A DNA stretch of 64,000 nt. Origin: Nitrospina sp. GTDB taxonomy: Bacteria; Nitrospinota; Nitrospinia; Nitrospinales; JACRGP01. The notes below the pieces were generated by a model that did not search any database, was not told where the DNA came from, and was given only the letters and a program-made list of their open reading frames with translations. A program made the position numbers and the translations under genes. Shown here one piece after another: positions 55,089-64,000 of this stretch (position 1 is the first letter of the stretch; the number at the start of each line of letters is the position of its first letter). The DNA lies in assembly GCA_024648695.1 (NCBI GenBank), contig JACAVV010000017.1, positions 42,956 to 106,955 on the forward strand, given 5' to 3'.

Positions 55089-55460
55089 ATGAAAATTCAA
55101 TTTATTCGTGGCGTGTGTTTGATATTATTTACTCTGGTATTTAGCCTGAATTCAGGATCAAGCTTAATATGGGCGGAAGAAGATCCATACCAGGGTTTGC
55201 CAAAAGGGGAGGGGAGAGAACTGGTATTCGAAACCTGCACGGCCTGCCATAAAGCGGCTCTGGTTTTGCAAAATCACATGGACCGTCAGCATTGGGACGA
55301 AACCATCACCTGGATGCAGGAAAAACAGGGCCTGTGGGAATTGTCTCCCCGTGACCGCGAAACTATTTTAAATTATCTGAGCACCCAACAAGGGCTTGAG
55401 GGAAGACGGACACAAGGTATGTACGAGTACGATTACCCACCCAACCCACTTTATGATTGA
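55089..55460 (+). CDS. Small periplasmic c-type cytochrome, partner of the sulfite oxidase-like enzyme
   Basis: 123 aa. ATG 55089 with AGGA upstream; a signal peptide (GVCLILFTLVFSLNSGSSLIWA) is followed by one haem site CTACH. No clear distal Met motif is visible beyond MDRQHW and MQEKQG. It resembles SorB-type cytochromes that accept electrons from sulfite dehydrogenase. It is 10 bp after the molybdoenzyme gene. Ends in PPNPLYD. Confidence 0.82.
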   Translation: MKIQFIRGVCLILFTLVFSLNSGSSLIWAEEDPYQGLPKGEGRELVFETCTACHKAALVLQNHMDRQHWDETITWMQEKQGLWELSPRDRETILNYLSTQQGLEGRRTQGMYEYDYPPNPLYD

Positions 55461-55488
55461 GGTACTTCCATTCGACAAATGCAGCCCT

Positions 55489-55686
55489 TTAAGGCCCAAC
55501 ATTGCCTTCCACGGAAACCCGTCCTGACCAGGTTCGAGTTTTTTTCTTTTTAGGTGCCTTTGTCCCGACCACTTGAAGATCAGGTCTTGAGTTCAACCCC
55601 GGTTTTACGCTGGGCTGATTCTCGGTAAACTTTTTGTTCACCATTTCTTCATTGATATCCAGGTTGGTCTTTTTTTTGTCAGCCAT
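55489..55686 (-). CDS. Small hydrophilic protein of unknown function
   Basis: 65 aa, basic and without hydrophobic segments, with Lys-rich ends (MADKKK and APKKKKTRTW). AAGGA lies 7 bp upstream of ATG 55686, supporting expression. No cysteines and no family known to me. Disorder is likely. Confidence 0.5.
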   Translation of the reverse strand: MADKKKTNLDINEEMVNKKFTENQPSVKPGLNSRPDLQVVGTKAPKKKKTRTWSGRVSVEGNVGP

Positions 55687-55886
55687 TGCAAATTCCTTAT
55701 TTGCGAGACATGATTTTCTTAGCTACGCAATGTTGTAATTATCATTTAATATGTTTTTAGATGGGGCACCAGTATAACACTCATTTTCCCAGGAACGGTT
55801 ACAAATAAAGAATCGATTTAACCAATAGCTAGCAGTTACTGTTTTTCGTTTTTGCTTAGAACAGCAAATCGAATAGAAGTCCAAAT

Positions 55887-58094
55887 TTATTTTTTCCAAA
55901 AGCCCGGCTTAAATGGCACCAAACTCGGGCGTTTAGGGGGCCGATAGTCTCCTTTTTCGAAAATAAACTGCAGTCCTTCGCGGTTGGCCGGCCAGGTGTT
56001 TCTTATTTGATTGGTGGGTTCTTTTCCCGAAAAAACCATGTAACCGAATTTTCCGTAATGCGGCAGTTTACGGATTAGGCCCGGAATGCTTTTCGGAACG
56101 TCGGTGATTACCCAGGTTAAGGATTGGCTGGAATCTTTGGGGTGGGGTAGGGTGAACACGAAACTGTGGTTTTTCCAGGAAAACTCCTTGCCGTCAATTT
56201 GCATTCCTTTTGCCAAAAACCCTATCCCCTGTTTCTCAAGCCAGGGTCGGATTTCCCTGGATAGCTTATTGTTTTTACCCAGTACCCAAAGGCTGGTTCC
56301 AGATGCCCAGGAAAAGGTGCTGTCCAGGGTAACTTTGGTATTTAAGGATTCGGCAAATTGATTGTACCCCTGCCGCAGATCTGCAACAGGTTCCTTATCC
56401 GGAAGGACAGCGAATACTTTATTCGCACCATAAGTCTGGCTGATACTCGAAGGAATCTCTTTTCTATCGAGTTGCCTGAAGACATCGTAATAGGGGTCTA
56501 GAAGAATTGCCCTCGGTTTGCCCGGTAGTTCAATATTCAACGATTGTCTTGGCTCGGAAATTTTTACCTTTTTAACAAGGACATTTGATTCATCCTCTAC
56601 CCAAATGGCGATAGGCAGATTAAAACTAAAAGCAGGGTCTTTTTGCAATTGCTCGACTTGAAAACTGATTTTCCGGGATCCTGGTTTTACCTGACTCACC
56701 TTTAATTGTGGCGCGCCTTTCAAATCTATCCATTGCGCAAAAAACAGACCAAGGTCTTTCGCAGAAACCTGTTCAAAGGCCATTCGCAATTGTTTGAAAC
56801 CTGCATACTTGAATTTATGAGTTTCATAAAACCGGCGCAGGGAATCCAGAAAAACCTGATCCCCTAAATCACGGCGAAGCATGTTCAAAACCATCACCAG
56901 CTTGCCATAACCAACGGCCTGAGATGCCATATCGCTTCTGCCTTTGAACTTGGAAACAGGAAAATCGTTTGCTTCGTTGACGTAATTGGAATACTTCATC
57001 AATTCCTGGAAACGGTAACGGTCCCCTTTGCCCTGAAGTTCTGCCAGTAGATGGTCGGACAGATAGGTCGTCAGACCCTCCGCCCAGTTTCCGGAATCGG
57101 GGTCGATGTAAACTCCGTTGCCCCACCAGTTGTGAAGGATTTCATGCGGGTAACTGGTGTTCAAAATGAAGGGAAACCGGATAATGCGCGATCCCAGGAG
57201 GGTAAACGAAGGCATGCCGTATCCGGTTTGCCGGGAGTTTTCTACCAGGGCAAACTTGGAGTAAGGGTAGGGGCTCAAAAACTTTTCAAAAAAGTCCAGG
57301 TAAGAAGCGGTGGCGTTGAGGTACCGGTCTGATAACTGTTGATTCTCAGAGAGCAAATAGGAGATCAGTTTCCGATTCTTGTGCTCGCGGCGGATTTCAA
57401 TGTAACTGTCTGCAATCAGAAAAATTTCTTCCTGAGGATGAACGCATTCCCAAATGACCGTTTTTTGATTCTCGTCGATACTGTCTATAAGCCTTCTTCC
57501 CTGGCTGACCACTTTCCAGGGTTTGGGCAGGTTGACAATTAAGGAGTAAGTCGTCAATTCCTTTCCTGATGGGGCATCGGCCTGAAGGTAATAGTGGCTG
57601 GCCCCCGAAAGAAGAACACCTTCCTTTTGGGAAGATTGGTCTTGTTGCGATGGATCCGCTGAACGCATTGGATCAATTAGCGGTCCTTCATAATCCAGAT
57701 GAAGGTGTAACCGTTTTGGCCAGGGTTGGCCGGCAGGTTTTTCTAAAGTGACCAGACTTAATTCCATTCCGGAATCGTTTCGTGAGCTTTGATGAACTTT
57801 CCAGGCGTTTTTTTGCAGTTCTGGAGTAATGATTTCATGAATATTGGTCGTGATTTTATAGTTCCTGTGCAATGACAGAGTGATGGAGTTTTCCTTTTTG
57901 CCGGGAGGAATGCTCAAGCTGTAATCATCTTGCACCTTCAATTGATTTGGAGGTTGGAATGTAACCTCAAGATCGTGATGGCTTTTTAGAGTGAGTCCGA
58001 TGGCAGAATCACTGAATGAGGCGAGCAGAAAAAATGCCAGAGCCCAAAATAGGATCAAAGGCGAATGACGGATTGGGATAATAGTTTTATGCAT
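55887..58094 (-). CDS. M1-like metallopeptidase, exported, without GAMEN motif
   Basis: 735 aa from ATG 58094 after a signal peptide (PLILFWALAFFLLASFSDSA). The zinc site is HEILH (317-321) with Glu339 in NWAEGL, the HEXXH-X17-E layout of gluzincin aminopeptidases. The substrate-anchoring GAMEN normally about 30 residues upstream reads RQTGYGMPSF, so the exopeptidase anchor is missing. A beta-rich N-terminal domain and a C-terminal part of about 350 aa flank the core. It could be a peptidase with a changed specificity. Confidence 0.82.
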   Translation of the reverse strand: MHKTIIPIRHSPLILFWALAFFLLASFSDSAIGLTLKSHHDLEVTFQPPNQLKVQDDYSLSIPPGKKENSITLSLHRNYKITTNIHEIITPELQKNAWKVHQSSRNDSGMELSLVTLEKPAGQPWPKRLHLHLDYEGPLIDPMRSADPSQQDQSSQKEGVLLSGASHYYLQADAPSGKELTTYSLIVNLPKPWKVVSQGRRLIDSIDENQKTVIWECVHPQEEIFLIADSYIEIRREHKNRKLISYLLSENQQLSDRYLNATASYLDFFEKFLSPYPYSKFALVENSRQTGYGMPSFTLLGSRIIRFPFILNTSYPHEILHNWWGNGVYIDPDSGNWAEGLTTYLSDHLLAELQGKGDRYRFQELMKYSNYVNEANDFPVSKFKGRSDMASQAVGYGKLVMVLNMLRRDLGDQVFLDSLRRFYETHKFKYAGFKQLRMAFEQVSAKDLGLFFAQWIDLKGAPQLKVSQVKPGSRKISFQVEQLQKDPAFSFNLPIAIWVEDESNVLVKKVKISEPRQSLNIELPGKPRAILLDPYYDVFRQLDRKEIPSSISQTYGANKVFAVLPDKEPVADLRQGYNQFAESLNTKVTLDSTFSWASGTSLWVLGKNNKLSREIRPWLEKQGIGFLAKGMQIDGKEFSWKNHSFVFTLPHPKDSSQSLTWVITDVPKSIPGLIRKLPHYGKFGYMVFSGKEPTNQIRNTWPANREGLQFIFEKGDYRPPKRPSLVPFKPGFWKK

Positions 58095-58104
58095 ATAAAA
58101 TAAC

Positions 58105-58527
58105 TTAACTGACAATAGCGTCCAGATCCTTTTCCGCACGGCCAAGGATTCGAACGACAACATGATTGGGAACGCAAGCAAGGATTCTGCCTGCGTAATG
58201 GATATCTCCCGCCTTGATACAAAGTTTTGTTTTACAGGGCGAATGCGAAATCCTCACAGAGCCATCTTGTATCAAAATTTTTGTGGGCCCCAATTTACCT
58301 TGCACTGAAAAGCTGGAGTTTACAGACAGAGGGGCAGTTTTAACCACTTTTTGATCGACTTCAACAACCACTTGGTCCCCCTTCGAAAATCCACCTCCCC
58401 ACTGAAAAAACAATAAAAGATTGATGCTGAAAAAAAATCCGATCAGGACCATGTCAGCCCCAGTCAATCGAGTATGGGGCGAGTCATGTGTATTTGATAC
58501 ATTTGAAGAAGGATTGTTGGGAATCAT
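58105..58527 (-). CDS. Membrane-anchored NusG domain II protein
   Basis: 140 aa. One hydrophobic segment (MVLIGFFFSINLLLFFQW) is followed by a beta-rich domain. It carries the family motif CKTKLC, then AGRILACVPNHVVVRI, as in stand-alone NusG domain II (DUF1312) proteins found in many bacteria. The Cys pair may be redox-active or metal-binding. It is transcribed toward the metallopeptidase gene, with 10 bp between them. Function unknown; it is not a transcription factor by motif alone. Confidence 0.75.
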   Translation of the reverse strand: MIPNNPSSNVSNTHDSPHTRLTGADMVLIGFFFSINLLLFFQWGGGFSKGDQVVVEVDQKVVKTAPLSVNSSFSVQGKLGPTKILIQDGSVRISHSPCKTKLCIKAGDIHYAGRILACVPNHVVVRILGRAEKDLDAIVS

Positions 58528-58566
58528 GGTTGTTACAACAATTTTAACATAAGCAGACTCATTTGA

Positions 58567-58586
58567 AAGCCGCCTAAAGGCGGTTT
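58567..58586 (-). terminator. Likely terminator of recG
   Basis: AAGCCGCC and GGCGGTTT enclose a TAAA loop just past the recG stop. The core 5-bp GC stem is perfect and one flank pair is imperfect on the minus strand. The tail (CTTTCAAATG) is only weakly T-rich, so confidence is moderate. Confidence 0.45.
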
Positions 58587-58609
58587 ATTCCAACCCACGA
58601 CTTTGATGC

Positions 58610-60727
58610 TTATAAAATATTCATCAACTCTATTCTATCCTTGAAGAGGCGATGCAAGGTGATCTTTAAGGCCCTGTTTTCTTCCAGTGCCAGGGTAGCG
58701 TCCTTGTCCAACAGGTATTGCGCCTCCTTGCGAGCGACTTCAATGATGGAAATATCTCGGACGATGTCGGCAATCTTAAGGTCCGGCATGCCCGATTGAC
58801 GAGTTCCCATGAAATCTCCCGGACCTCGTATGGCAAGATCCTGTTCTGCAATTCGAAAACCGTCATTGGAATCAGTCATCGCTTTCAGTCGAGCCTTCCC
58901 TTCCTCGGTTAACGGGGGATAGGCGATGAGGAAACAAAACGACCGGTACTTGCCGCGCCCGACTCGACCGCGCAATTGATGCAGTTGGGAAAGACCGAAC
59001 CGTTCGCTGTGTTCAATCACCATCACACTGGCGTTGGGGACGTCGATCCCCACTTCGATCACCGTAGTGGCTACAAGAATGTCAATGTCTCCTGCCTTGA
59101 ATCTGGACATGATTCCTTGCCGTTCTTCCTTTTTCAGCTTCCCGTGAATCAAAGCCACTGTGCGCTCGGGAAACCTCTGCTTTTGCAAAACCTCATGTGT
59201 GTCCTGAACGTTTTTCAGGTCGATGAGTTTGGATTCTTCCACCATGGGACACACAATGTATGCTTGTCGTCCCGCGTGCAACTGGACTTCCAGCAAATCA
59301 TACACCCGATCACGTTGATCCTCCTTAAACAGTTGTGTATGAATATTCTGGCGTCCCGGTGGCAGTTGGTTGATCACCGACACATCCATATCGCCATACA
59401 AGGTAAGCGCGAGAGAGCGGGGAATGGGCGTTGCCGTCATAACCAGAACATGGGGATGCAGGCCTTTTTTTCGAAGCGCGTCCCGTTGAAGGACGCCAAA
59501 CCGATGCTGTTCATCGATCACTACCAGGCCGAGATTCCTGAATTCCACATCTTTTTGAAACAAGGCATGAGTGCCCACCACCAGCTTTGACAAACCTTTA
59601 TGAATACGATGGAGAACCTTCTTTTTTTGTACAGCAGGCAGGGCGGAGGTCAACATATCGATAGGAATTCCGAGCTTCTGGCAATAGGGGAGAAGGTTTA
59701 AAAAATGTTGTTCCGACAAAATTTCAGTGGGGGCCATCAATGCTCCTTGAAAGCCATTGTCTATAGCCGTCAGCAAACTAGTGAGCGCTACCAGGGTTTT
59801 GCCTGATCCGACATCGCCGTGCAAAAGGCGGTTCATCGGTTCATTGCGTTCCAGGTCGTTCATAATGTCGCCCAGAACTCTTTTCTGCGCCCCGGTGAGT
59901 TTGAATGGGAGCAATTTACTGAACTCACGAATGGTTTTACCACGAGTGGTCAAGGGAATACCCTGGGTCGGTTTAAAAGCGTTTTTTCTTTTTAAGGTAA
60001 TCATGCACTGGATCAGAAACAGTTCCTCAAAAATCAAACGATGATGACCGGAAGTGCGAAACTCAGTCAGTTGTTGAAAGTCTGTGTCTGCTGGAGGAAA
60101 GTGGACATCGCGGATGGCTTGGGGACGAGCCAGGAGTGAGTGACGCTTCAAAATTTCCAATGGAAGAAACTCTTCCAGCAGTCCGCTGTATAATTCCACC
60201 ACCGACTCCATAATCCGCCATAGCCACTTTTGATGAAGTCCCTCGGTCAGGCGGTAAACAGGAATGATGCTCCCCATGCGTAATTCTTCTGATTCCAGAT
60301 CGGGGTTGACGTAAACGTCCGGATGGATCATTTCCAGGCCGCTGGGAGAATAACGCGAAGATGCGGGTTTTCCTGAGACCATCACTGTCAAACCCGGTTG
60401 AAACTTTTCCTCGAAATAGGACTTATTGAATTTGAACCATTTTAAAGGAATGGCTCCAGAATCATCCCCCACCAGCATTTCAAAAATAGTTCGACGACTG
60501 CTGATGGGAAAAGAACGGCAATTGATAATTTCTCCGAAAAAAGTAGTGTGTTCATCCGGCGATAACTGGGAAACTTTTTGAACCCGGCGACGGTCCTCGT
60601 ACCGGTACGGGAACATGAAAAGGCAATCTTCCACCGTATTTAATCCCAGGCGGTTTAGTAAAAGGGCGCGTTTGGGTCCGACCCCTTTTACAAATTGGAC
60701 CGAATCGTCCAGGGACCGGCGGCTCAT
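58610..60727 (-). CDS. recG: ATP-dependent DNA helicase RecG
   Basis: A 705-aa branch-migration helicase that rescues stalled forks. The N-terminal wedge/OB domain contains GVGPKRALLLNRLGL. The motor has Walker A GDVGSGKT, DEQHRFGV (DExH box), TATPIPRSLALTLYGD and the C-terminal QLRGRVGRGKYRSFC. The length fits RecG. GGAG 7 bp upstream of ATG 60727 supports the start. Confidence 0.95.
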   Translation of the reverse strand: MSRRSLDDSVQFVKGVGPKRALLLNRLGLNTVEDCLFMFPYRYEDRRRVQKVSQLSPDEHTTFFGEIINCRSFPISSRRTIFEMLVGDDSGAIPLKWFKFNKSYFEEKFQPGLTVMVSGKPASSRYSPSGLEMIHPDVYVNPDLESEELRMGSIIPVYRLTEGLHQKWLWRIMESVVELYSGLLEEFLPLEILKRHSLLARPQAIRDVHFPPADTDFQQLTEFRTSGHHRLIFEELFLIQCMITLKRKNAFKPTQGIPLTTRGKTIREFSKLLPFKLTGAQKRVLGDIMNDLERNEPMNRLLHGDVGSGKTLVALTSLLTAIDNGFQGALMAPTEILSEQHFLNLLPYCQKLGIPIDMLTSALPAVQKKKVLHRIHKGLSKLVVGTHALFQKDVEFRNLGLVVIDEQHRFGVLQRDALRKKGLHPHVLVMTATPIPRSLALTLYGDMDVSVINQLPPGRQNIHTQLFKEDQRDRVYDLLEVQLHAGRQAYIVCPMVEESKLIDLKNVQDTHEVLQKQRFPERTVALIHGKLKKEERQGIMSRFKAGDIDILVATTVIEVGIDVPNASVMVIEHSERFGLSQLHQLRGRVGRGKYRSFCFLIAYPPLTEEGKARLKAMTDSNDGFRIAEQDLAIRGPGDFMGTRQSGMPDLKIADIVRDISIIEVARKEAQYLLDKDATLALEENRALKITLHRLFKDRIELMNIL

Positions 60728-61002
60728 AAAAATCTCCTTGGAATCAACACATTTACCTTGTTATCAAGTATTGTGGGAGTAGGGTTCGAAAGTTTTACGA
60801 TCTCGATTTTAAGAGAATGCGTGGCTCGGGGAAAGTTATAAAATGCTAAATCGAAATTGACAGAAAATGGTTTCGGAAGTATTCTTAAATTGGGAATTTA
60901 TAACATATGGGCCTATAAATGGAGGATTTTCCCCATTTTAGGGGATCCGCAAGGTAGATTTGATTATTTAAAGCCCAGAATTAAGGTTTAAAAGCATTCG
61001 TC

Positions 61003-63258
61003 ATGCGCACGCGAAAAGAAATTACAGATGCTGTTTTAAAATACCATCCTCAAGCGGATGTGGATATCATTTATCGGGCTTATTTTTATTCTGCCAAGGC
61101 CCACCGCGCCCAGAGCCGGGATTCCGGAGAAGCTTATTTTTCGCATCCGGTAGAAGTGGCCTACAACCTCACTAAATTGAAAATGGACGAGCAAACAATC
61201 TCCGCCGGATTGTTGCACGATACCATCGAAGACACCTTGGCCACGAGGGATGAAATCCGCGAGTTGTTTGGTGACGATGTGTACCAGTTAGTAGAAGGTG
61301 TCACCAAAATCGGGCAGGTCAAGTTTAGCAGTCAGGAAGAAAAGCAGGCGGAAAATTACCGCAAGATGATTTTGGCCATGGCCGAAGATATTCGAGTGAT
61401 CATGATCAAACTTGCGGACCGGGCGCATAATTTGAAAACCCTGGGCCCTCTATCGGCCGACCGGAAGAAGCGGATCGCTCGCGAAACTTTGGAAATTTAT
61501 GCGCCTTTGGCCAATCGTTTGGGTATGGGTCTCTTGAAAGCTGAACTGGAAGACGGTTCCTTTAAACATCTGGAGCCAGAAGAGTATAAGTCCATTCGCG
61601 ATAAAGTAGCGCAAGGGGATGAACAAAGACAAAAATTCATCAATAAAGTGTGCGATATCCTTACCGTGGAATTGAAGGCCGCTGAAATTCCGGGACGGGT
61701 TCTGGGAAGGCCCAAACATTTTTACAGCATTTATAAAAAAATTAAAGACCAGAATATCAGCTTTGAAGATGTCTATGATTTGATGGGCGTTCGTGTGCTC
61801 ACGAATTCGGTGAAGGATTGCTATGCTTTGCTTGGTCTTGCCCATGCGATGTGGAAACCGATTCCAGGCAAGTTTAAAGATTATATAGCCATGCCCAAGC
61901 CCAATATGTACCAGTCGTTACACACCACTGTCACTGGACCTAACGGACAACGCATTGAAATTCAGATTCGGACCGAAGAAATGCACCGGGTTTCGGAAGA
62001 GGGCATTGCGGCGCATTGGAAATATAAAGAGGGTAAATCGGGCAATCAGAAACAAATGAACGATCAATTGCTTTGGGTGCGGCATTTGATTGACAGTCAC
62101 AAGGACCTTAAAAACCCTAAAGAATTCCTCAATTCATTTAAGGTGGATTTGTTTCCGCACGAGGTTTACGTATTCACGCCGGAAGGTGATGTGATCGCGC
62201 TTCCCAATGGGGCGACTCCGGTGGATTTCGCTTATCAGGTTCATACCGATATTGGACATCATTGTTATCAAAGCAAGGCGAATGGTAAAATTGTTCCCTT
62301 GCGCTATAAATTAAGAAACGGTGATCGTGTAGAAATCATCACTGCTAAGAACAAGGCGCCCAGCCGCGACTGGCTTTCTTTTGTAAAAACTTCCAAGGCA
62401 CGCAATAAGATTGCGCAATGCATCAATAGCGAAGAGCGTGCGAGAAGCATGCGAATCGGAACGGAGTTATTGGATAAAGAAATAAAAAAATACGGATTGA
62501 ACTCCGAGTCGCTGATGAAAAGCCCGCAGATGGAAGATACGATCAAGGCTTGCGGTTACAATTCCCTGGACAGTTTCCTAAGAGCATTGGGGTATGGAAA
62601 AATTTCCATGACCTCGGTGATTGAAAAACTGATTCCCAAAGATAAGCTGGAAGCTCAAAAAGAGGACGCGAAAAATATAAGCTTGCGGGAAGAAGCTCCC
62701 CCGAGGCCAAGAACCCGCGAAGGTTCCATCCGTTTAAAAAGTTTGAGCGAAAATATCGAATTACGAGTCGGCAAATGTTGCAATCCCGTTCCTGGTGATG
62801 AAATTGTCGGGTACATCACGCGTGGGCGAGGGGTTTCTGTGCACAGTAACGACTGCCCCAGCGTGCCTTCTATGATGATGGAAAATGAAAGAATGATCGA
62901 GGTGGAATGGAATACCGGAAAAACTTCGACCTACCCCTGCCGGGTGTCCATAGTGACGGAAGATAAAACAGGTTTATTGGCAAGAATCAGCATGGTGGTT
63001 TCGCAATGTGATATCAACATCACGCGTGCCAATGTTCGCCAAGGTCCCCATAAGAGGGCTTATTTCGATTTGTCACTGGAAATTCAGAATCTGAATCATT
63101 TGAACAAAATGTTCGATGCCCTGAAACAGGTGGACGGGGTGATCCATGCTGAAAGAACGCAGGAATACAACAAGAAGAAGAAAACCTGGAAAAACAGGAA
63201 GGATGATTTGGAGGCGGAATCGAACCTCGAACAGGATTCCAACCTCATAACCAGTTAA
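61003..63258 (+). CDS. Bifunctional (p)ppGpp synthetase/hydrolase Rel/SpoT
   Basis: A 751-aa stringent-response enzyme. The hydrolase HD domain has LLHDTIEDT (about residue 70). The synthetase domain has KDYIAMPKPNMYQSLHTTVTG, read as two pieces. A TGS domain follows (VYVFTPEGDVIALPNGATPVDFAYQVHT), and the C-terminal ACT domain begins about residue 646 (VSIVTEDKTGLLARISMVV). Intact HD motifs argue for dual function. It is the only such gene seen. The start is ATG 61003; the nearest AAGG lies about 15 bp upstream. Confidence 0.94.
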   Translation: MRTRKEITDAVLKYHPQADVDIIYRAYFYSAKAHRAQSRDSGEAYFSHPVEVAYNLTKLKMDEQTISAGLLHDTIEDTLATRDEIRELFGDDVYQLVEGVTKIGQVKFSSQEEKQAENYRKMILAMAEDIRVIMIKLADRAHNLKTLGPLSADRKKRIARETLEIYAPLANRLGMGLLKAELEDGSFKHLEPEEYKSIRDKVAQGDEQRQKFINKVCDILTVELKAAEIPGRVLGRPKHFYSIYKKIKDQNISFEDVYDLMGVRVLTNSVKDCYALLGLAHAMWKPIPGKFKDYIAMPKPNMYQSLHTTVTGPNGQRIEIQIRTEEMHRVSEEGIAAHWKYKEGKSGNQKQMNDQLLWVRHLIDSHKDLKNPKEFLNSFKVDLFPHEVYVFTPEGDVIALPNGATPVDFAYQVHTDIGHHCYQSKANGKIVPLRYKLRNGDRVEIITAKNKAPSRDWLSFVKTSKARNKIAQCINSEERARSMRIGTELLDKEIKKYGLNSESLMKSPQMEDTIKACGYNSLDSFLRALGYGKISMTSVIEKLIPKDKLEAQKEDAKNISLREEAPPRPRTREGSIRLKSLSENIELRVGKCCNPVPGDEIVGYITRGRGVSVHSNDCPSVPSMMMENERMIEVEWNTGKTSTYPCRVSIVTEDKTGLLARISMVVSQCDINITRANVRQGPHKRAYFDLSLEIQNLNHLNKMFDALKQVDGVIHAERTQEYNKKKKTWKNRKDDLEAESNLEQDSNLITS

Positions 63259-63260
63259 TT

Positions 63261-63449
63261 TTAAACTTTGACTACTTTGCCACCCTTGAGACAACGGGTA
63301 CAAACTTTCATTGTTTTAACAGCCCCCTTGTAAATCCCACGAATTTTTTTCAAATTGGGGTTCCAACGCCGGCGAGTGGTATTTTTAGCGTGGCTCACGT
63401 TGTTGCCAAAAACGGGCCCTTTATCACATACTTCACATCTTTTAGACAT
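63261..63449 (-). CDS. rpmB: 50S ribosomal protein L28 (zinc-binding form)
   Basis: 62 aa starting [11 protein letters not shown], with AGGAG 6 bp before ATG 63449. It has [25 protein letters not shown], the L28 core, read here in parts. Two CxxC pairs (CEVC and CTRC) form a zinc ribbon, marking the zinc-dependent C+ type. It is convergent with the rel gene, 2 bp from its stop. Confidence 0.95.
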   Translation of the reverse strand: MSKRCEVCDKGPVFGNNVSHAKNTTRRRWNPNLKKIRGIYKGAVKTMKVCTRCLKGGKVVKV

Positions 63450-63590
63450 CAATAACTCCTGACCTATAAAAATATTGTATCTGGAAAACCCAAATGCTAC
63501 CATAGCAGAGTGGATTTCGGCAAGTGTATTTATTTCAATTAATGAACTGACTTGTTTTTGTATCCAGGTACTTCAAGGACACCCTTTTTT

Positions 63591-63851
63591 ATGAGCGAAA
63601 AGCTGAGAGAGATTAAGCCTGTTTACGGGATTAAAAAAGAATCCACGATACAGGAGATCCTTAACACCTACCCTCAAACCATGAAATTCTTTAATGATTT
63701 GAACATGAGTTGCGGAGGGTGTTTTGCGGTAAATTTCGATACCCTGGAAAACGGTGCATTAATGCACGGAATGGATATCAACCAACTGATTTCTCAATTG
63801 AACGAATTTTTAAACACACCTTCGGCTTCCTCAGCCAACTCACAAGAATAA
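63591..63851 (+). CDS. DUF1858-type small redox protein
   Basis: 86 aa from ATG 63591. It contains the DUF1858 core IQEILNTYPQTMKFFNDLNMSCGGCFAVNFDTLE, with a CxxC-like CGGC pair and the following hydrophobic helix. Such proteins (hybrid cluster protein-associated disulfide family) are small redox or cluster-binding domains. The role here is not shown by neighbours. Confidence 0.8.
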   Translation: MSEKLREIKPVYGIKKESTIQEILNTYPQTMKFFNDLNMSCGGCFAVNFDTLENGALMHGMDINQLISQLNEFLNTPSASSANSQE

Positions 63852-63920
63852 GATTTTTAAGTATAAAAAAATATGGTTCATGACTAGTTAACGTCCTCCA
63901 AAGAGGGCTAAAATGTAGTT

Positions 63921-64000
63921 ATGAAGCGGCGAAACCCGATTTTAAAACGCGCCCGAATTTCGACCAAGAAATTTAGGGAACTTTTGAGGTACTTTTCACT
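63921..64000 (+). mobile_element. Start of an IS1595-like transposase, cut by the window edge
   Basis: From ATG 63921 the frame stays open to the last base (26 codons). It reads KRARISTKKFRELLRYFS, which I recognise as the N-terminal pattern of IS1595-family transposases (helix then a recruiting HTH). No terminal inverted repeat could be confirmed in the 70 bp before the start. The rest of the element lies beyond the window, so intactness is unknown. Confidence 0.55.

Overview
The window reads as chromosomal DNA of a Gram-negative, respiring bacterium. Supporting this are a TonB protein, an outer-membrane porin, Tat- and Sec-exported redox proteins, c-type cytochromes and an RND efflux pump. 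An LL-diaminopimelate aminotransferase, a zinc-type L28 protein and very large Calx-beta/FG-GAP surface proteins would fit Nitrospinota or a deltaproteobacterial-grade lineage, but nothing here proves the phylum.

Layout. (1) 1-15.5 kb: two giant (about 2,500 aa) tandem adhesin-like proteins on the + strand. Both consist of exported beta-sandwich and propeller repeats and share a nearly identical C-terminal module of about 165 aa; the first is cut by the window edge. (2) 15.6-18.2 kb: tRNA-Pro(GGG) with its promoter and terminator, a small cupin, and a B12-binding radical SAM enzyme. (3) 18.2-22.2 kb, minus strand: a metal (probably zinc) uptake locus with two paralogous small CxxCH proteins, a His/Asp/Glu-rich porin, a binding protein and an ABC permease. 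No ATPase gene is present. (4) 22.2-28.9 kb, minus strand: an RND pump and its adaptor between a DnaJ-like protein and an unknown membrane protein. (5) 29.1-32.7 kb, plus strand: a compact thymidylate kinase-like/ubiX/cysteine desulfurase/thiI operon. (6) 32.7-43.4 kb, minus strand: a cobalamin riboswitch heads btuF-btuD-btuC-cobQ-tonB. A calcium-motif repeat protein, a cytochrome c lipoprotein and a propeller-like protein follow, then dapL and folK. The first five genes overlap or nearly touch, so B12 supply probably controls both import and TonB.

(7) 43.5-45.5 kb: an alpha/beta hydrolase coupled to a CCA-adding/poly(A) polymerase. (8) 45.6-49.9 kb: two glycosyltransferases, a sulfotransferase and a MurJ/MVF-type flippase, a small surface-glycan locus. 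(9) 50.5-55.7 kb: a secreted protein of unknown function, an SPL-family radical SAM protein with unusual cysteine spacing placed 1 bp before a COG3044-type ABC-class ATPase, then a Tat-exported sulfite oxidase-like enzyme with its cytochrome c. (10) 55.9-64 kb: an M1-like metallopeptidase lacking the usual GAMEN motif, a membrane-anchored NusG domain II protein, recG, a Rel/SpoT (p)ppGpp enzyme, rpmB, a DUF1858 protein, and the first 26 codons of an apparent IS1595-type transposase at the edge.

All calls come from reading translated sequence by eye; no similarity search was run. The strongest candidates for undescribed biology are the shared C-terminal module of the giant proteins, the radical SAM/ABC-class ATPase pair, and the twin CxxCH mini-proteins of the metal-uptake locus.
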